64,000 nt of DNA, taken from assembly GCA_020746105.1 (NCBI GenBank), contig CM036617.1:176604412-176668411 (forward strand), read 5' to 3'. The notes beneath the pieces are model-generated. The model was not told where the DNA came from. It was given only the letters and a program-made list of their open reading frames with translations, and did no database searches. Source of the DNA: Trogon surrucura. Taxonomy: Eukaryota > Chordata > Aves > Trogoniformes > Trogonidae. The first letter of the stretch is position 1; each line of letters opens with the position of its first letter. Made by a program: the position numbers and the translations under genes. Shown here one piece after another: positions 36,993-49,076 of this stretch.

Positions 36993-37617
36993 TCACAGAG
37001 TCATAGAATGGTTTGGGTTGGAAGAAGCCTTAAAAATCATCTAGTTCCAGCCCCCCTGCCGTGTGCAGGGACACCTTCCACTGGACCAGGTTGCTCAAAG
37101 CCCCATCCAGCCTGGCCTTGAACACTTCCAGGGAGGAGGCATCCACAGCTTCTCTGGGAAATCTATTCCAGCATCTCACCACCCTCAGAGTAAAGAATTT
37201 CTACCTGATATCTAATCTAAATCTACCCTTTTTCAGTTTGAAACCATTACCCCCCATCCCGTCACTCCACTCCCTGATAAAGAGTTCCTCCTCTTCTTTC
37301 TTGTAGCCCACTTGAAGTACTAGAAGGTCACTGTAAGGTGTCCCTGGAGCCTTCTCCAGGCTGAACAACCCCAGCTCCCTAAGCCTGTCCTCATAGGGGA
37401 GGTGCCCCAGCTCCCTGATCATCTTCGTGGTCCTCCTCTGGACTTGCTCCAACAGGTCCATGTCTTTCTCGTGCTGGGGACCCCAGAGCTGAACACAGTG
37501 TTGCAGGGGGAGTCTCCCCAGAGCAGAGAGGGAGAATCACATCCCTGAACCTGCTGACAACGTTTCTTTTATGCAGCCCAGAATGCGAATGGTGGCCTGG
37601 GCTGTGAGCCCTCATCT
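36993..37617 (-). mobile_element. CR1 LINE 3' fragment
   Basis: A clear octamer-type 3' end (TCACAGAGTCATAGAATGG) is followed by GGTTGGAAGAAGCC and a full run of CR1 consensus-like text to CAGCCCAGAATGCGAATGG. The minus strand encodes ORF2 C-terminal pieces ([38 protein letters not shown]) in more than one frame, so at least one frameshift is present. It resembles the outer CR1 at 13264 and the one at 53031 in subfamily. Confidence 0.94.
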
Positions 37618-39320
37618 GTGAACTTAGTTTTTGTAAATGGTCGTGAATAGAGTTTCTGTATTGATCACTGAACTGGAGTGAAGGATCACTAATAAAAGAT
37701 TAGTGACTGTGTGGAGTGTGTAGAAGCTGTAATATTTTTTACCATAAAAAAATGGAGGTGATAGATCCTATCTCTCACTTACTATCTTTTAGTAGATACA
37801 TAAAATATAAAGATGCTGTTAAAATGAGAAGCTTAGTCTATGTAACTTCTGTTACGTTCCCCCAAGATGGAAAAGGATGTTTGTACGAATAAAGTGTCTA
37901 TCAAGAATTTATGATAGGGTGCAACTTACTGGACTGGTAATCAAAACCAGTTGATTTGACATAATGTAATTTCCCCAGAATCCTACTTGACTGAAAAGAA
38001 TACAAACTACTGCAGTGCATGATGTGTTTTGTTTATTTTATGTATTTTGAGGGTGATACAGGAAAATATTTGAGTATTTATTAATTTATCTTTGAGTATT
38101 TACAATCATGTAACCTTGAATTACTTAGTATATTGGTGTATTGGTGCACAACTGGGCAAAATTTAGCTTTTTTATTTAAGAAAGACCCAAACACCTCTGA
38201 AACATAGTTTTCATTTGTTATGCCTCCTCTAGAAGACAACTTTGTTATAAAGATTATTATTTTAGTATAAAAATACTCAAGAACTAAACTACATGACTGA
38301 GGATCCAGAAGCCGACTTGCATCCTCCCCACCCCCCATCTGTTTTGCCTGTTATGTTCTGCCTGTGTAATGCCAGCTATTCCTATGAAAATACAGCTTAA
38401 AATTTGCAAAGAAGTAGAGAAATCAAGTTCTGGGAGTATGTTAAGCTTAGGCAGTATTTCACTGAAGAACTAGAATAACATGAAGTAAATGTGATAGAAA
38501 GTTCAGAAGCATTAAGCAGTCTCATCATTACTGATTCAAAGAATAAACTGTGAAGTATGTCAGGGAATGTATGTTGAAAAATAGTATTTTTTTCCCAAAG
38601 TTAATTTTATACATATGTTTAGTTTCACATGAAATATCACTCTACTGGTAAGTCTAGTATTTTTGTTGTAAATGCAAGGTACTTACAAGAGAGAGGCAGA
38701 TATGGAATAGATAATTAAGACTTGAGCTTATTTTCAGGAAAGAAACAGTATGATCCTAAACATTTAAGATTCTTACTCCTGTTTGTGTTATTTAAAAAAT
38801 TATATTGTGGAGCAATCAGTCTTTGGGAAGTGCCATGTCTGTGAGAGGAACAGAGGAGCTCCATTGTGAATGCACTTGAAGTGCTGTCAGGATTATTGTC
38901 TCCACTTCATTCCACCCATCATCACATTTACGTACCTGCGAAGGGGAACATACAGACCTCCAGGGTATGCAAAACCACATAAAATCATACTAAATTGAAC
39001 AAGGTGGTTTCAAATAGAAGCAAACAAGTTTTTAATTCCTTCTTCAACCTTTGTTTTTGCAAGGCTTAACTTTGCTTTTGTGTATGTTTTATTTCTTCTC
39101 TGTTTTTATGTACTGAATGCCAGCTTTCAATCATATTTAAGATATCCTAATGTGACAAGTGAAACAAATCTTGCCTGAGAGGCAATGAGGGTTAAATGTC
39201 CTACCTGTCTTTGAGGGGACCTAGGCAATAGGCACTTTACAAGGAAGATAGTGATATTTTTTTACCATATTACTGTAAAAGCAGATATATGAAACCCTTC
39301 AAGGCAACTGGATGCATCTT
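37618..39320 (+). other. PPFIA2 intron segment
   Basis: AT-rich intron between two CR1 copies. I see no exon, RNA gene or further repeat. Confidence 0.5.
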
Positions 39321-39800
39321 CACAGTGTCACAGTATGCTAGGGATTGGAAGGGACCTCAAAAGATCATCTAGTCCAATCCCCCTGCCAGAGCAGGAACAC
39401 CTAGATGATGTTACAAAGGAACGTGTCCAGGCGGGTTTTGAATGTCTCCAGAGAAGGAGACTCCACAACCTCCCTGGGCAGCCTGTTCCAGTGTTCCGTC
39501 ACCCTCGCTGAGAAGAAGTTTCTTCTCAAATTTAAGCGGAACCTCTTGTGTTCCAGCTTGATTCCATTACCCCTCATCCTATCATTGTTTGCCACCAAGA
39601 AGAGCCTGGCTTCATCCTCGTGACACTCCCCCTTTATATATTTATAAACACTAGTAAGGTCACCCCTGAGTCTCCTCTTCTCCAAACTAAAGAGCCCCAG
39701 CTCCCTCAGCCTTTTCTCATAAGGGAGATGTTCCACTCCCTTAATCATCTTAGTTGCCCTGTGCTGGACTCTCTCCAGCAGTTCCCTGTCCTTCTTGGTA
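39321..39800 (-). mobile_element. CR1 LINE 3' fragment
   Basis: CACAGTGTCACAGTATGC leads into GGGATTGGAAGGGACCTCAA and CR1 text up to CAGCAGTTCCCTGTCCTTCT. A 115-codon minus-strand frame (39401-39748) reads as the ORF2 C-terminus, with [20 protein letters not shown] and [20 protein letters not shown]. It is closest to the CR1 nested in the first LTR (7346-7885), sharing GGATTGGAAGGGACC and the same tail layout. Confidence 0.94.
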
Positions 39801-40465
39801 GTTTGCAGGGTTGTTAATGGCCCTGCTTCCTACTGGTGCTATTTGAAAGTGAGGATGATACTGAGCAAAGATTCATCTAATGAACTTTTGGCTCTTGCTG
39901 AGGGTTCTGACGTTTAACTGTGTATTCTCCAATACAAACCACATAATGTGAGTTGGCTTATTTTATTGATCAGAGAAAACATAGGTATCCCCTTCTGTCC
40001 TGCTGTCCTTTGGAATTATTACCTCAAAAATTTCTGAAGGGATTTTCAGCACAAACATTCAAAACAAAACATTTTGGTGAAAAGTGCAAGCGTGTAACCA
40101 CAGATGTTAATTTCTCCTAAAGTTATGAAAATGAGCAGAGGTGAAAGAGCATTATAATTAGAGAGGACTGAATATTGTTTGTCAAAGCCATTAGTTAACA
40201 TATTACTTGTTATTGAATAATTTGAAATTCATATTTGGCTATTTCTATAGCTCATTGTAAGGAGTTCTCAAATTATTCAGTGAATAAGAATTATGTAAAT
40301 TGAATACCCCAGCTGATTTTTTTTTAAATTTTTTTCTTCCCTGTTTGTTTCATTTTTAAAAAAAGCAGCTTTACATCCAAACCATGCTGTGAGTGAATAC
40401 TACTGAAGACTGTTCACTGTAGTGACAATCGTTTAGTTATTCTACTTTTTTAAGCATAAGAAATG

Positions 40466-40526
40466 CATAGGTTAAATGATCTTTCCAAAGACACATAACA
40501 TAATTGAAGCAAGACCTAGATCCATG
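40466..40526 (+). repeat. MIR-like SINE relic
   Basis: ATAGGTTAAATGATCTTTCC, then AAAGACACATAACATAATTG, then AAGCAAGACCTAGATCC follows the order of the MIR core (aggttaag, cttgcccaaggtcacaca, aagtgg, gagc, ggattcgaa). It is strongly diverged, as expected for an element older than birds. Confidence 0.45.
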
Positions 40527-43500
40527 CACAAATTGTTGCTTTAGCAAGAGATCTTAATGATAGGCAGAGTTTTTTCAAAAGTAGCCTTTAATTTGGAATT
40601 CTGACACTGGCTAAGGTAAGCACCGTGTTAATGACTCTGATTTCAAATGTTGTACAAAGTAAACAAATATTAGATTTTCACAACTCTTTTCATTTAATAT
40701 GAATAAGAAATAAATAGCCTATAGATGGGATGCATATGAATCACTGAATCACTTAAAATTATTGTTCCTAGAAATGAAGACTTTTCCAAGACTTTTGTAC
40801 TACAGTCCCTTCTTCATCTGTACCCTTGGTCTTTTCAAGTTGGCTTGTGACTATGAAACCCACCAGTCTGCTCCTGTGCAGAGTGCTTACCATTTGTTGC
40901 ATGATTTATTTAGTTATTTTCTCTCCCCTGAGGAAAGTGATTTGACACTTGATGGAAATTCCTTCTGGCTGATTGGACTGTCCTGTGCTGGAGAAGCCTC
41001 ACTTCTTCTTTTCCCAAGCAACTCTGCACCGAACTGACCTTTTGGTCACGTGCAGCTAGACCATGCCGGGAGCTGCAGGCAAGAGAGCCTGTGTAGCTTC
41101 TTTGCTGCTTAAGCGTTCAGGTGGAGCCCTTGGGAAAGGCACTGGGTGCTTGACTTTCTTCCCTGGTAGTTACCGAGAACTTCGTTCTCCTTCTCAAAAT
41201 AATTCTGGTCATAGCTTGGTAATTTCCTTGTTGAAAGAAGAATATCTGCTTCTTCAACAGTTCAGATCTGTTGGGGGAATTGGCAGCCCCTAAAACTGGG
41301 CTTGGATTGCTGGCCATGAGTCTCTTAAGTCCAGCAAATGTATTCACCAGAGATTTCAGTTGATCATGTGAAACATCTGGAATGAGTGACTGTGCTGTTA
41401 CGGCACAAACCAGCTGTGGGTTACCAGTTTACTGTGATTTAGCCATGCCTCTTTCCCACCTTTTGTTGGGAGGCAGTGAGCCACTGTCCGGGGTGCCCAG
41501 AGCAGGATCTGCTGGGTTTCCATCACAAATGATTAGGCAGGAATTACTGGCGGTGAATTGCAGCTTTCTGCCAAGTCTACCACCAGGGAGTGGAAGGGTA
41601 TTATTCTTGTCACGTAGGTGGAGAGGTTCCTTCTAAAGACCAATTTCTCTTCTTAAGAGGCTAGGAGAAATTTGTGGCTGTGCCAAAACTGCGTTGCTTT
41701 CTCTTAATCAAAGACATGCCCACACAGGATGCTCAAGGGTAGGATTTCATTGTAGCTAATGTTTTGGTTTTTAGACTGAGATGAATTTCTGTTTAAAGTT
41801 GTGCTACAAGGAGTTTTTAATAACGTCTTGTTTAGTCTACACTAAAAACCGTGCTGTGTTTTCTTCCAAATAAACATTTTTTGTTAGTTGGTCATAACTA
41901 ATGAATACGTAACTAAGTTATTGGGAGACATTACGAAGAACTGCACAGGATTAGGGATTTTATAGTGCTGTATTTTTCTTGAAAATTGGTGCTTCATTAA
42001 ACATACTACTTCAGGATGTGATTGCTCTATGCCTTTGTCCTATTTAAGTTCAGGAAAATTTACCTGCAATTGTCATTGTGAGTGACATAGAAATATTATT
42101 ACTTCTAAGACACTGATATTTTTGCTGTGTTTGTATTACTTTGGTATCTCCTGTGTTCAGTTTCAGCATGTGACATTCATTGCTTGTATTTCTTCAAATG
42201 CAAATGAAAAAAAATGCACTTTTAAAAAAATTGTAATTGCTTTTGCTGCTTTACTAGATGATATTTCATGGATTGGTCTGCCATATTGTATTTTAATGAA
42301 AAGAAGTATGAATTTATTTTGGTAGTCTGACTGCATTCATTTTGCTTTCAAATTAGGTAAGAAAATTAACTATTAGTTTGAATGTGTCTTTAAGAGCATT
42401 GTCACAACTATCAATCCATTACCACAGTTTCAGACTTAATCCAGTTTACGTTTTATACATATTGGTATTTTTTTTCTAATTTTACTTTTTACTTTTATAT
42501 CTTTTTTTTTTTTTCCTTTTCAGTAGTATATCAAGCTTTTTAGCAGTCTCTTACCTACTTGCCTTTATAGAAGTTAGAAGGGTGCACGTGAAAGTACCAC
42601 TTTCCATATAGATGCCATAGCAGCTTGGTTTACATGTGCATATGTGAGATACCTCCATGTCCATATTGATAAATTACTGTAGTATTTACCTCAGTACTTA
42701 TGTGGAAAGCCTCAGAAAGACCTCATACATGTGATATGCCTTTCTCTTAATAGAAAGGGGTTGTTATTACATGTCTTCATTTTGGGGGGACCTGTGAAAC
42801 GTGCATCCTAACTGTCATCGTATGTCATCATGAAAAGAATTAGAAAGGATTGGATGAGTAAGAGAAAAAATGTCAACTTTTTACTACTTTTTCTGTAACA
42901 TCAGATTAGTTTAGTTGTTCATTGGAGAAAAATTGTTCATTGGGAAAAAATTGGATTTTCTTAGAGAAATTTTCCTGCTCTTTATAAAACTCTCTTAATG
43001 CTTAGCTGAAGACATATTAAAAAATTTTTAAGTAGATAATCATACATAAATAGTGAAATTCCAACAGCTTTTGCAATGTACTATCTCTGTGTGTGACAGT
43101 TGTATTTGGAACATTTTAGAATACGTATACCCTGGCTATGTACGGAAATATATTTTTAAATAATTATGAACTAATGTGTATGTATGTTGTAACAGTAACA
43201 CAGAACGTAATGATAAAAAATGGTTTCTGTGATTCCCAATTCACCTATGTTTTGTTACATGGCCATTTTCAATATCTGAGAAAAACATTAAACATGTACG
43301 TGTGATACCTCATTCAGAATGCAAACATGCGATAATACTAATTAGCATTTCTGGAATTAAGATATTTAATTGGGTAGCTAACTACAGTTCATAATGTTGA
43401 GTATTTAATTTTAAAGCTCCTTATGTGGACTTAATGAAACAAAATAGACTGACTTTTCCTGTCTGACTGGTCCTTATTGCTCCAGAGCTCCCCTCACACC

Positions 43501-46500
43501 AGTGTGAGATAAAACTGTTTCAATGTAGGACCAGTGAGGATTGTTTTACCAGCAAAGAAGGTACAAGATGAGGCCTAGGCTGCTAATCAACCTTAATTAG
43601 GAGCAATTTGTTTATAATCAAAGGTTTTATAGCCAACCCTAAGTAATTCAGTCCCTGCTGCAGTAACTTTTCAGGAATTCCACCAGACGAGCCCTGAAAA
43701 ACACTTTGAATGCACATTGTATCTGAATGCCTGTGGCGTCTTCACATTTACAGAATACAAAACCTTCCTTTACAGTGAAGGAAGCCTGCATTTTTTTTTG
43801 GTAGTAGTAGTAGTTACTGCTGATACACTGCATTTTTATGTTTTGTTCTCTATTGCAGAGGTCACATCAGACATTTGAGAGGCAGAACTAGACTTGGTGC
43901 ATGTCGTGCTTTTCAGTAAAAAAAAAAATAATTTGAAGTAGTTTACAAAAGATCTAACAAATTCCATCCCAAAACCTTTTGTGTAAAGACTCCTGAGGTT
44001 TTGCAAGGTCTGAGGTCTAGGGTGTGACTGTATCTCTTCTGTTGTCGTGTTGATCTTTTCACACCTTGTGAGATTTGTAGTTGTGTGTTCCAGGAGGTAC
44101 TGGAGACCTTTTGAAAGAACAGTATCTAACAGAGAAAAAGTAGAAAACAGAGATGCAAAGACAGCTAGAAGGATTTTGGAGCTACCTGTAATATGACATA
44201 TTTAATGTCCAGATATAGTGCTTTGCATCTGTCAAAACCTTCCTGAAGGTATTGAAGATGCTGCGTTTGTATAGAAATAATTTCTTGAAGGTGCAGAAAT
44301 GGGTTAAATATTGTAAGTATCAGATGTGAGGTACAGTAGGCACAGAAAAATGAAAGAGCATGTAAACTGTAGGAAAAAAAAGCTTGAAAAGAAATAGAAT
44401 ATTTTGTGTCATATCAGAGACATGAGACCTGAAGAGACTTGCATTTAAAGGATCATTTTTTCTTTTCATTGGTTTCTCAGTTATCATCCTGTTAATCCAG
44501 ATGCAGGGGAATAGCTCAGTTATATTGATTCCTGGAACCAGAAAATGCAACCCAAGGAACATTTTGGAATTAAACTGGAAGGAAAACCAGTATAATCTTT
44601 ATAGCACTTAATTTACAGTTCTAAATGCAAAATTTGTTTGGGACAGTACAAATCTAATACACTTTTTATGGTGAAAGCAAACATGATCACAAAATATATG
44701 TAAATATTTCTGCTCATTTTACAAATCATTTCATTTGAGATGCAGACTGTAGTGGCCTATCTAGTGTACGGTAGAAAGACCCTGAAACATCCTACACTGC
44801 CCAAAAAAATTAGTCTGAGATTAAAGACTCGAAAGAGTTGTATACCTCTTTAGAGTTAGTACTGCCATTCATATTAGTACTTACTTTTTAAGTTTTCCTA
44901 ATTACCCTACCTTAAGAGCATGAGCTTTCACTGAAGTACATTTTTCTGGGTGGAGGTGAAGGAAGAGGAGTTCAGGTTTCTGGAACTGAGACCTTCTGGC
45001 AGCAGATTTGAGCTTGCTCACCCTGCATGAGTTGGAACAATCCCAGCTGGTAGAGAGTTCATGCACTGTGATTCCAGGCAAAGAAATTGAACTGTAAGCT
45101 GGAACTGAGTCCCAAGCTGCTGTCCTTGATGTCATTGTCCTCTGGAGAAGGGATTATTGGAATAGGAGGTACGGTAGTACCCAGATCAAGACACCGCTGC
45201 CAAACCACAGCAGTCAGTAAACACAAACAAAAGTGCTGCCATGAGGGGAAGAGGCACTGCCTTGCCCAGAGCATGATTTTGAAATGCAGTGTCTGGCTTG
45301 GTGAACCTCAGAACAGACACATCGCTTGAGGTGGAGCAGTCCTTTACCCTTCCTGAAATCATAGTTGGAGGAGCCTGGGGAGGGAACAGCCTTCAGGCAG
45401 ATAACGTTGTGTGTGTTGCAGTACACTTACAGCCAGTGAGATAAACAACCTCCAGCCCTGGATCTCCTCACAGTGATTAATGCCATCCCTCCCTCCAGCC
45501 TGACTGACCCTCACATAGCTTTATTCATATGCATGTTGGTGCATGGTTTAAAATGAAGTCAAAGAGCAGAGGAAGGAACTAATACAGCAACAAGTAAAGG
45601 GGAAAAGTACTAATGGAAGTGCGAGCCAGCAAGTTTATTCTAAAGCCTCAGTCTTCTTGTTAGGAGAATAATTGTCCATTACAAGGTTTGCATGCAGATA
45701 ATTAAAACAGGATGGCTCTATGGCATTTCCTTATCCTCACCCATGCTTTCAAATCCTCCAAATTCCTTTTATGTTATTGAGAATGCAGTTTATTTCACAG
45801 CATGATTTAAACTTCTCTTTTTTAAAAGAGGTCAAAGTATTACATTGAAATAAAGACTGTAAAATATTGCAATTCTATATATGACCCATGGTATCATCAT
45901 AGCACATAGTAGTGAGACACAGCTTACCAGTTTTCCCACTGTATATTCAAGGAAATCTCTACATTTTTAGGAGTGTGACTTCTGTTAGTTTGTTAATTGC
46001 TACCACAAGGCTGCACGGTTTCTGTTGCTAAATCATCCCTACTGCTTCCCCCGCTCAAAATCTCTCTCTGTGACATTCTAAATGTAGAGATAAATATGAA
46101 GGTACTGGTTTGTTCTTGCTGATTGCCCTTTCCTCCTATCTGTTATCTTTCTGCTGATGCAGTTAACTCTCACCTCAGGTGACCTTCTGGGTGTAATAAA
46201 TGGTTCCTATACAAATGAAGAAGCATAAAAAAAAATATTTGCTCACTCTGCTCTTTAGTCTGTAAAAGTCTATGACAGTACTAATTTCTTTGATAGTGAA
46301 AAACCTACCATTATTTATTATCCATTGGAGATCACCAGCTGTGAAGGATTGCTTGTTTTCATCCTTTTCCTTCTGTAATACTTGTAATGGCATCCAGAGA
46401 CAGAGGTGCCACTTTTTGACCAAAGTAAACAGGAGGAAAAAGCAATTAGGAGACAACAGCAGCCTGCCTCTGGAATATGCCACTTAACAGAGGAATGCTT

Positions 46501-47919
46501 CAAAAATAAAATTACCTTCTAGTTTATCTGTCCAACAACAGAAACCAGAAACACAAACACTTGCTTAGTGAGTGAAGACATTGCAAAGGGATTCTCTGTA
46601 ACCTTGTCAGCTACAGTGGTGAATTAAATGCCGGGTCCTGAATTTCTCAAGATATCAACAAGCTCACAGTCAGGGAGGGCTAAAAATGTGATAGTTCCAA
46701 TACCATTTCCTTGCCTTCCTCGTCTTAATAGATCGGGTGTAGTCTAGTTGTTGCAGGGGAAAGAGAACTCTCCACCATAAGTCTTCCGTACCTTGGCAGT
46801 AACATTTGAACATGGACGTGGTGTTAAATTTTAGTGGAATTACAATGTACAGATTTTTTTTCAGTTGTGTGGTTGGTTTTTTTAACTGAAAAAATAAGGA
46901 CATAAAGCTTAACCTGGTTTTAGTATATCGTGTTGGTAGTAATGATCTGTTGCTTCACCTGCAGTTTAATCCTAAATATTAGGAGGAGGTTGTGGTTTTC
47001 TTTCATGTCCTTCTGTAGTGACAGTTTCAGGCATTGACAGGGTACTGTCAGAAATTCATGTCATACATTATCCCCAATGAGGGAACTGCCTCTCAGGAAT
47101 ACCAGTCAATGGATATATGGATATGGAAAACTAGCTGAGGATTTAAAACTTTGGGTGTCATATATATCACTAATTGCTCTTTTGTGAAGGATACACATTT
47201 CTGTTGGCAGCTTTTGGAGAAGGAAGGAAAAAACAAAGCACTTTCATTTTTTAATTTGGTATAACGTGTTTTTTCTTTTCATTTGACTCCTGAAATTAGT
47301 CACAGATATAACAACTAAGTCATAGAAGATAATATTGTCCTCTGAAGGGAAAAGAGGATGTTGAAATTAATGTTTTACTTATTTTCCCTCTTAGTTTTCT
47401 GTATGTGTATTTTCTATGCAGTTTTACTGTGGTAATAAATTACCAACATTGTTACCTTTCAAATCGCTGTTGTTTACTTTTGGCAAGAACTCGGGGATAC
47501 TTAAAGAGATTAAAGAGATTAAACAGGACAACTACTAAGTTAAAGTCTCTCAACACTATCTCTCTTGCTACTGTGAGAAAATACATGCATGCTTCAATTT
47601 GAATGAGAGATCTGAAGGACAAGGTTTTAGTACATCATAGTACTGTAGAACATGATGTAAATGTGTTGGAGCAGTATGATGATATACTGGAAAAGGGAAT
47701 CAGAATTGACATGAAGCAGCAAGATTGTTATGAGAAAACATACTCGATCTTTTCGTTGCATGCTTTGTAGCCTTTGACAAATTCTTATGGAGCTGGAATT
47801 AGTGACCATTATTTGAGATATCCCTGAATTGGTGTTTCTTCATTTGCTGGGAGGGATGAGTTTAAAGAACTCAGTGAAGACAAATAAGGTCTCTTCCACT
47901 AAAGAATGTGAGAGGTGTG

Positions 47920-48000
47920 GTTTTTGTTTTTTGGTTTTTTTTTTTCCAAAAAAAGCACACACCCCACCCCCCCCCCCCCAAAAAAAAAAAAAAAAAAAAA
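47920..48000. repeat. Homopolymer cluster T, C13, A21
   Basis: A T-rich tract (about 47920-47946) is followed by CACACACCCCA, then 13 C (47967-47979) and 21 A (47980-48000). It is simple sequence; run lengths may be assembly- or sequencing-sensitive. Confidence 0.9.
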
Positions 48001-48491
48001 GCCCAAAAGCTGCACTTTACAGAGCTTGGTCAGTTTATGTGCGAGGTTATATGAAGTGTTCGCCTTCATTGGCACTAGGAGAGGGGTCTGTCTGGCACAG
48101 ACTGATCTTACGCAGTTCTATACTTGGTAGTAATCTAGTTGAATTTTTGTCAATTTCTTTCAGGGAAAGGAATTATGGTGGTGTTTGCTTTTATTTCCCT
48201 TTGCCTTTTTTTGCCATCAGAGAAGGAAGACGAGATCAAATCAATACTTTAAAAAAAAAGTAATGCCCTCTGGAAAAACCATGAGACTAAAAGGTAGAAA
48301 TATTAAAAAAACCCTACTAAAATGGATACTGGTTATTACTGTTTGAATTGAGAAAGCATGCATAATGTGATTAAGTCTATTTAAGGCTATTGTGTAATCA
48401 TTCTTATTTATTAAACTCAAAAAAAGAGCAAAAATAAAAACTATTGCAGAGAATTGTGTAGATCAAATAGCTGACTAAACAGTTTTATCTA

Positions 48492-49076
48492 TATCATGGC
48501 TTAACTCCAGCCAGCAACTAAGCACCACACAGCCACTTGTTCCATCCCCGCCGGTGGGACGGGGGAGAGAATTAGAAGAGCAAAAGTGGGAAAACTCATG
48601 GATTAAGATAAAGACAGTTTAATATGTAAAGCAAAAGCTTTGCAAACAATCAGAGCAAAACAAGGAGTTCATTAACTACCCCCATCTGCAGGCAGGTGTT
48701 GAGCATCTCCAGGAAAGGAGGGCTCCATCACGTGTAACGGTGACTTGGGCAGACAAATGCCATCACTCCGACCTTCCCCTTTCCTTCCCCTTCCCCCAGC
48801 CCTGTAAGCTGACCCTGTCATCATATATTATGGAATATTCCGTTGGTCAGTTGGGGTCACTGTCCCATCTGTGTCTCCTCCCAACTTCTTGTGCACCCCC
48901 CTAGTCTGCTCCTTGGTGGGGTGAGGAGCAGAAAAGGCCCTGACTCTGTGTGAGCACTGCTCAGCAATAACTGAAACACCTCCACATTAGCAACACTGTT
49001 TCCGGCACAAATCCAGCACACAGCCCCATACAGGCAACTATGAAGAAAATTAACTATCCCAGCCAAAACCGGCACA
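48492..49076 (-). mobile_element. Solo LTR, ERV-L-like, related to the LTR at 7230
   Basis: Plus-strand text GGCTTAACTCCAGCCAGCAA, AACTAAGCACCACACAGCC, AAGACAGTTTAATATG and TCCCAGCCAAAACCGGCACA is the reverse of an LTR widespread in bird genomes. On the minus strand it starts TGTGCCGG and ends near CCATGATA, so the terminal CA has changed. ATTAAA near 48617-48622 (reverse of TTTAAT) is the likely poly(A) signal. The block near 48826-48866 (GGAATATTCCGTTGGTCAGT) parallels 8088-8130 of the first LTR. I could not find a clean target duplication. There is no internal viral sequence beside it. Confidence 0.88.

Larger units (their letters stand above)
39801..48491 (+). other. PPFIA2 intron segment
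   Basis: Long AT-rich intron stretch. It contains a MIR-like relic (listed), a mixed-composition patch at 41040-41640 with short open frames lacking family signatures, a TAAT-rich patch at 43565-43640 that could be a conserved noncoding element, and a T/C/A homopolymer cluster (listed). No exon is supported. Confidence 0.45.

Noticed and set aside
47829-48263. 144-codon plus-strand frame
   Set aside because: It runs through the T/C/A homopolymer cluster, giving poly-Phe, poly-Pro and poly-Lys stretches. It is an artefact of simple sequence.
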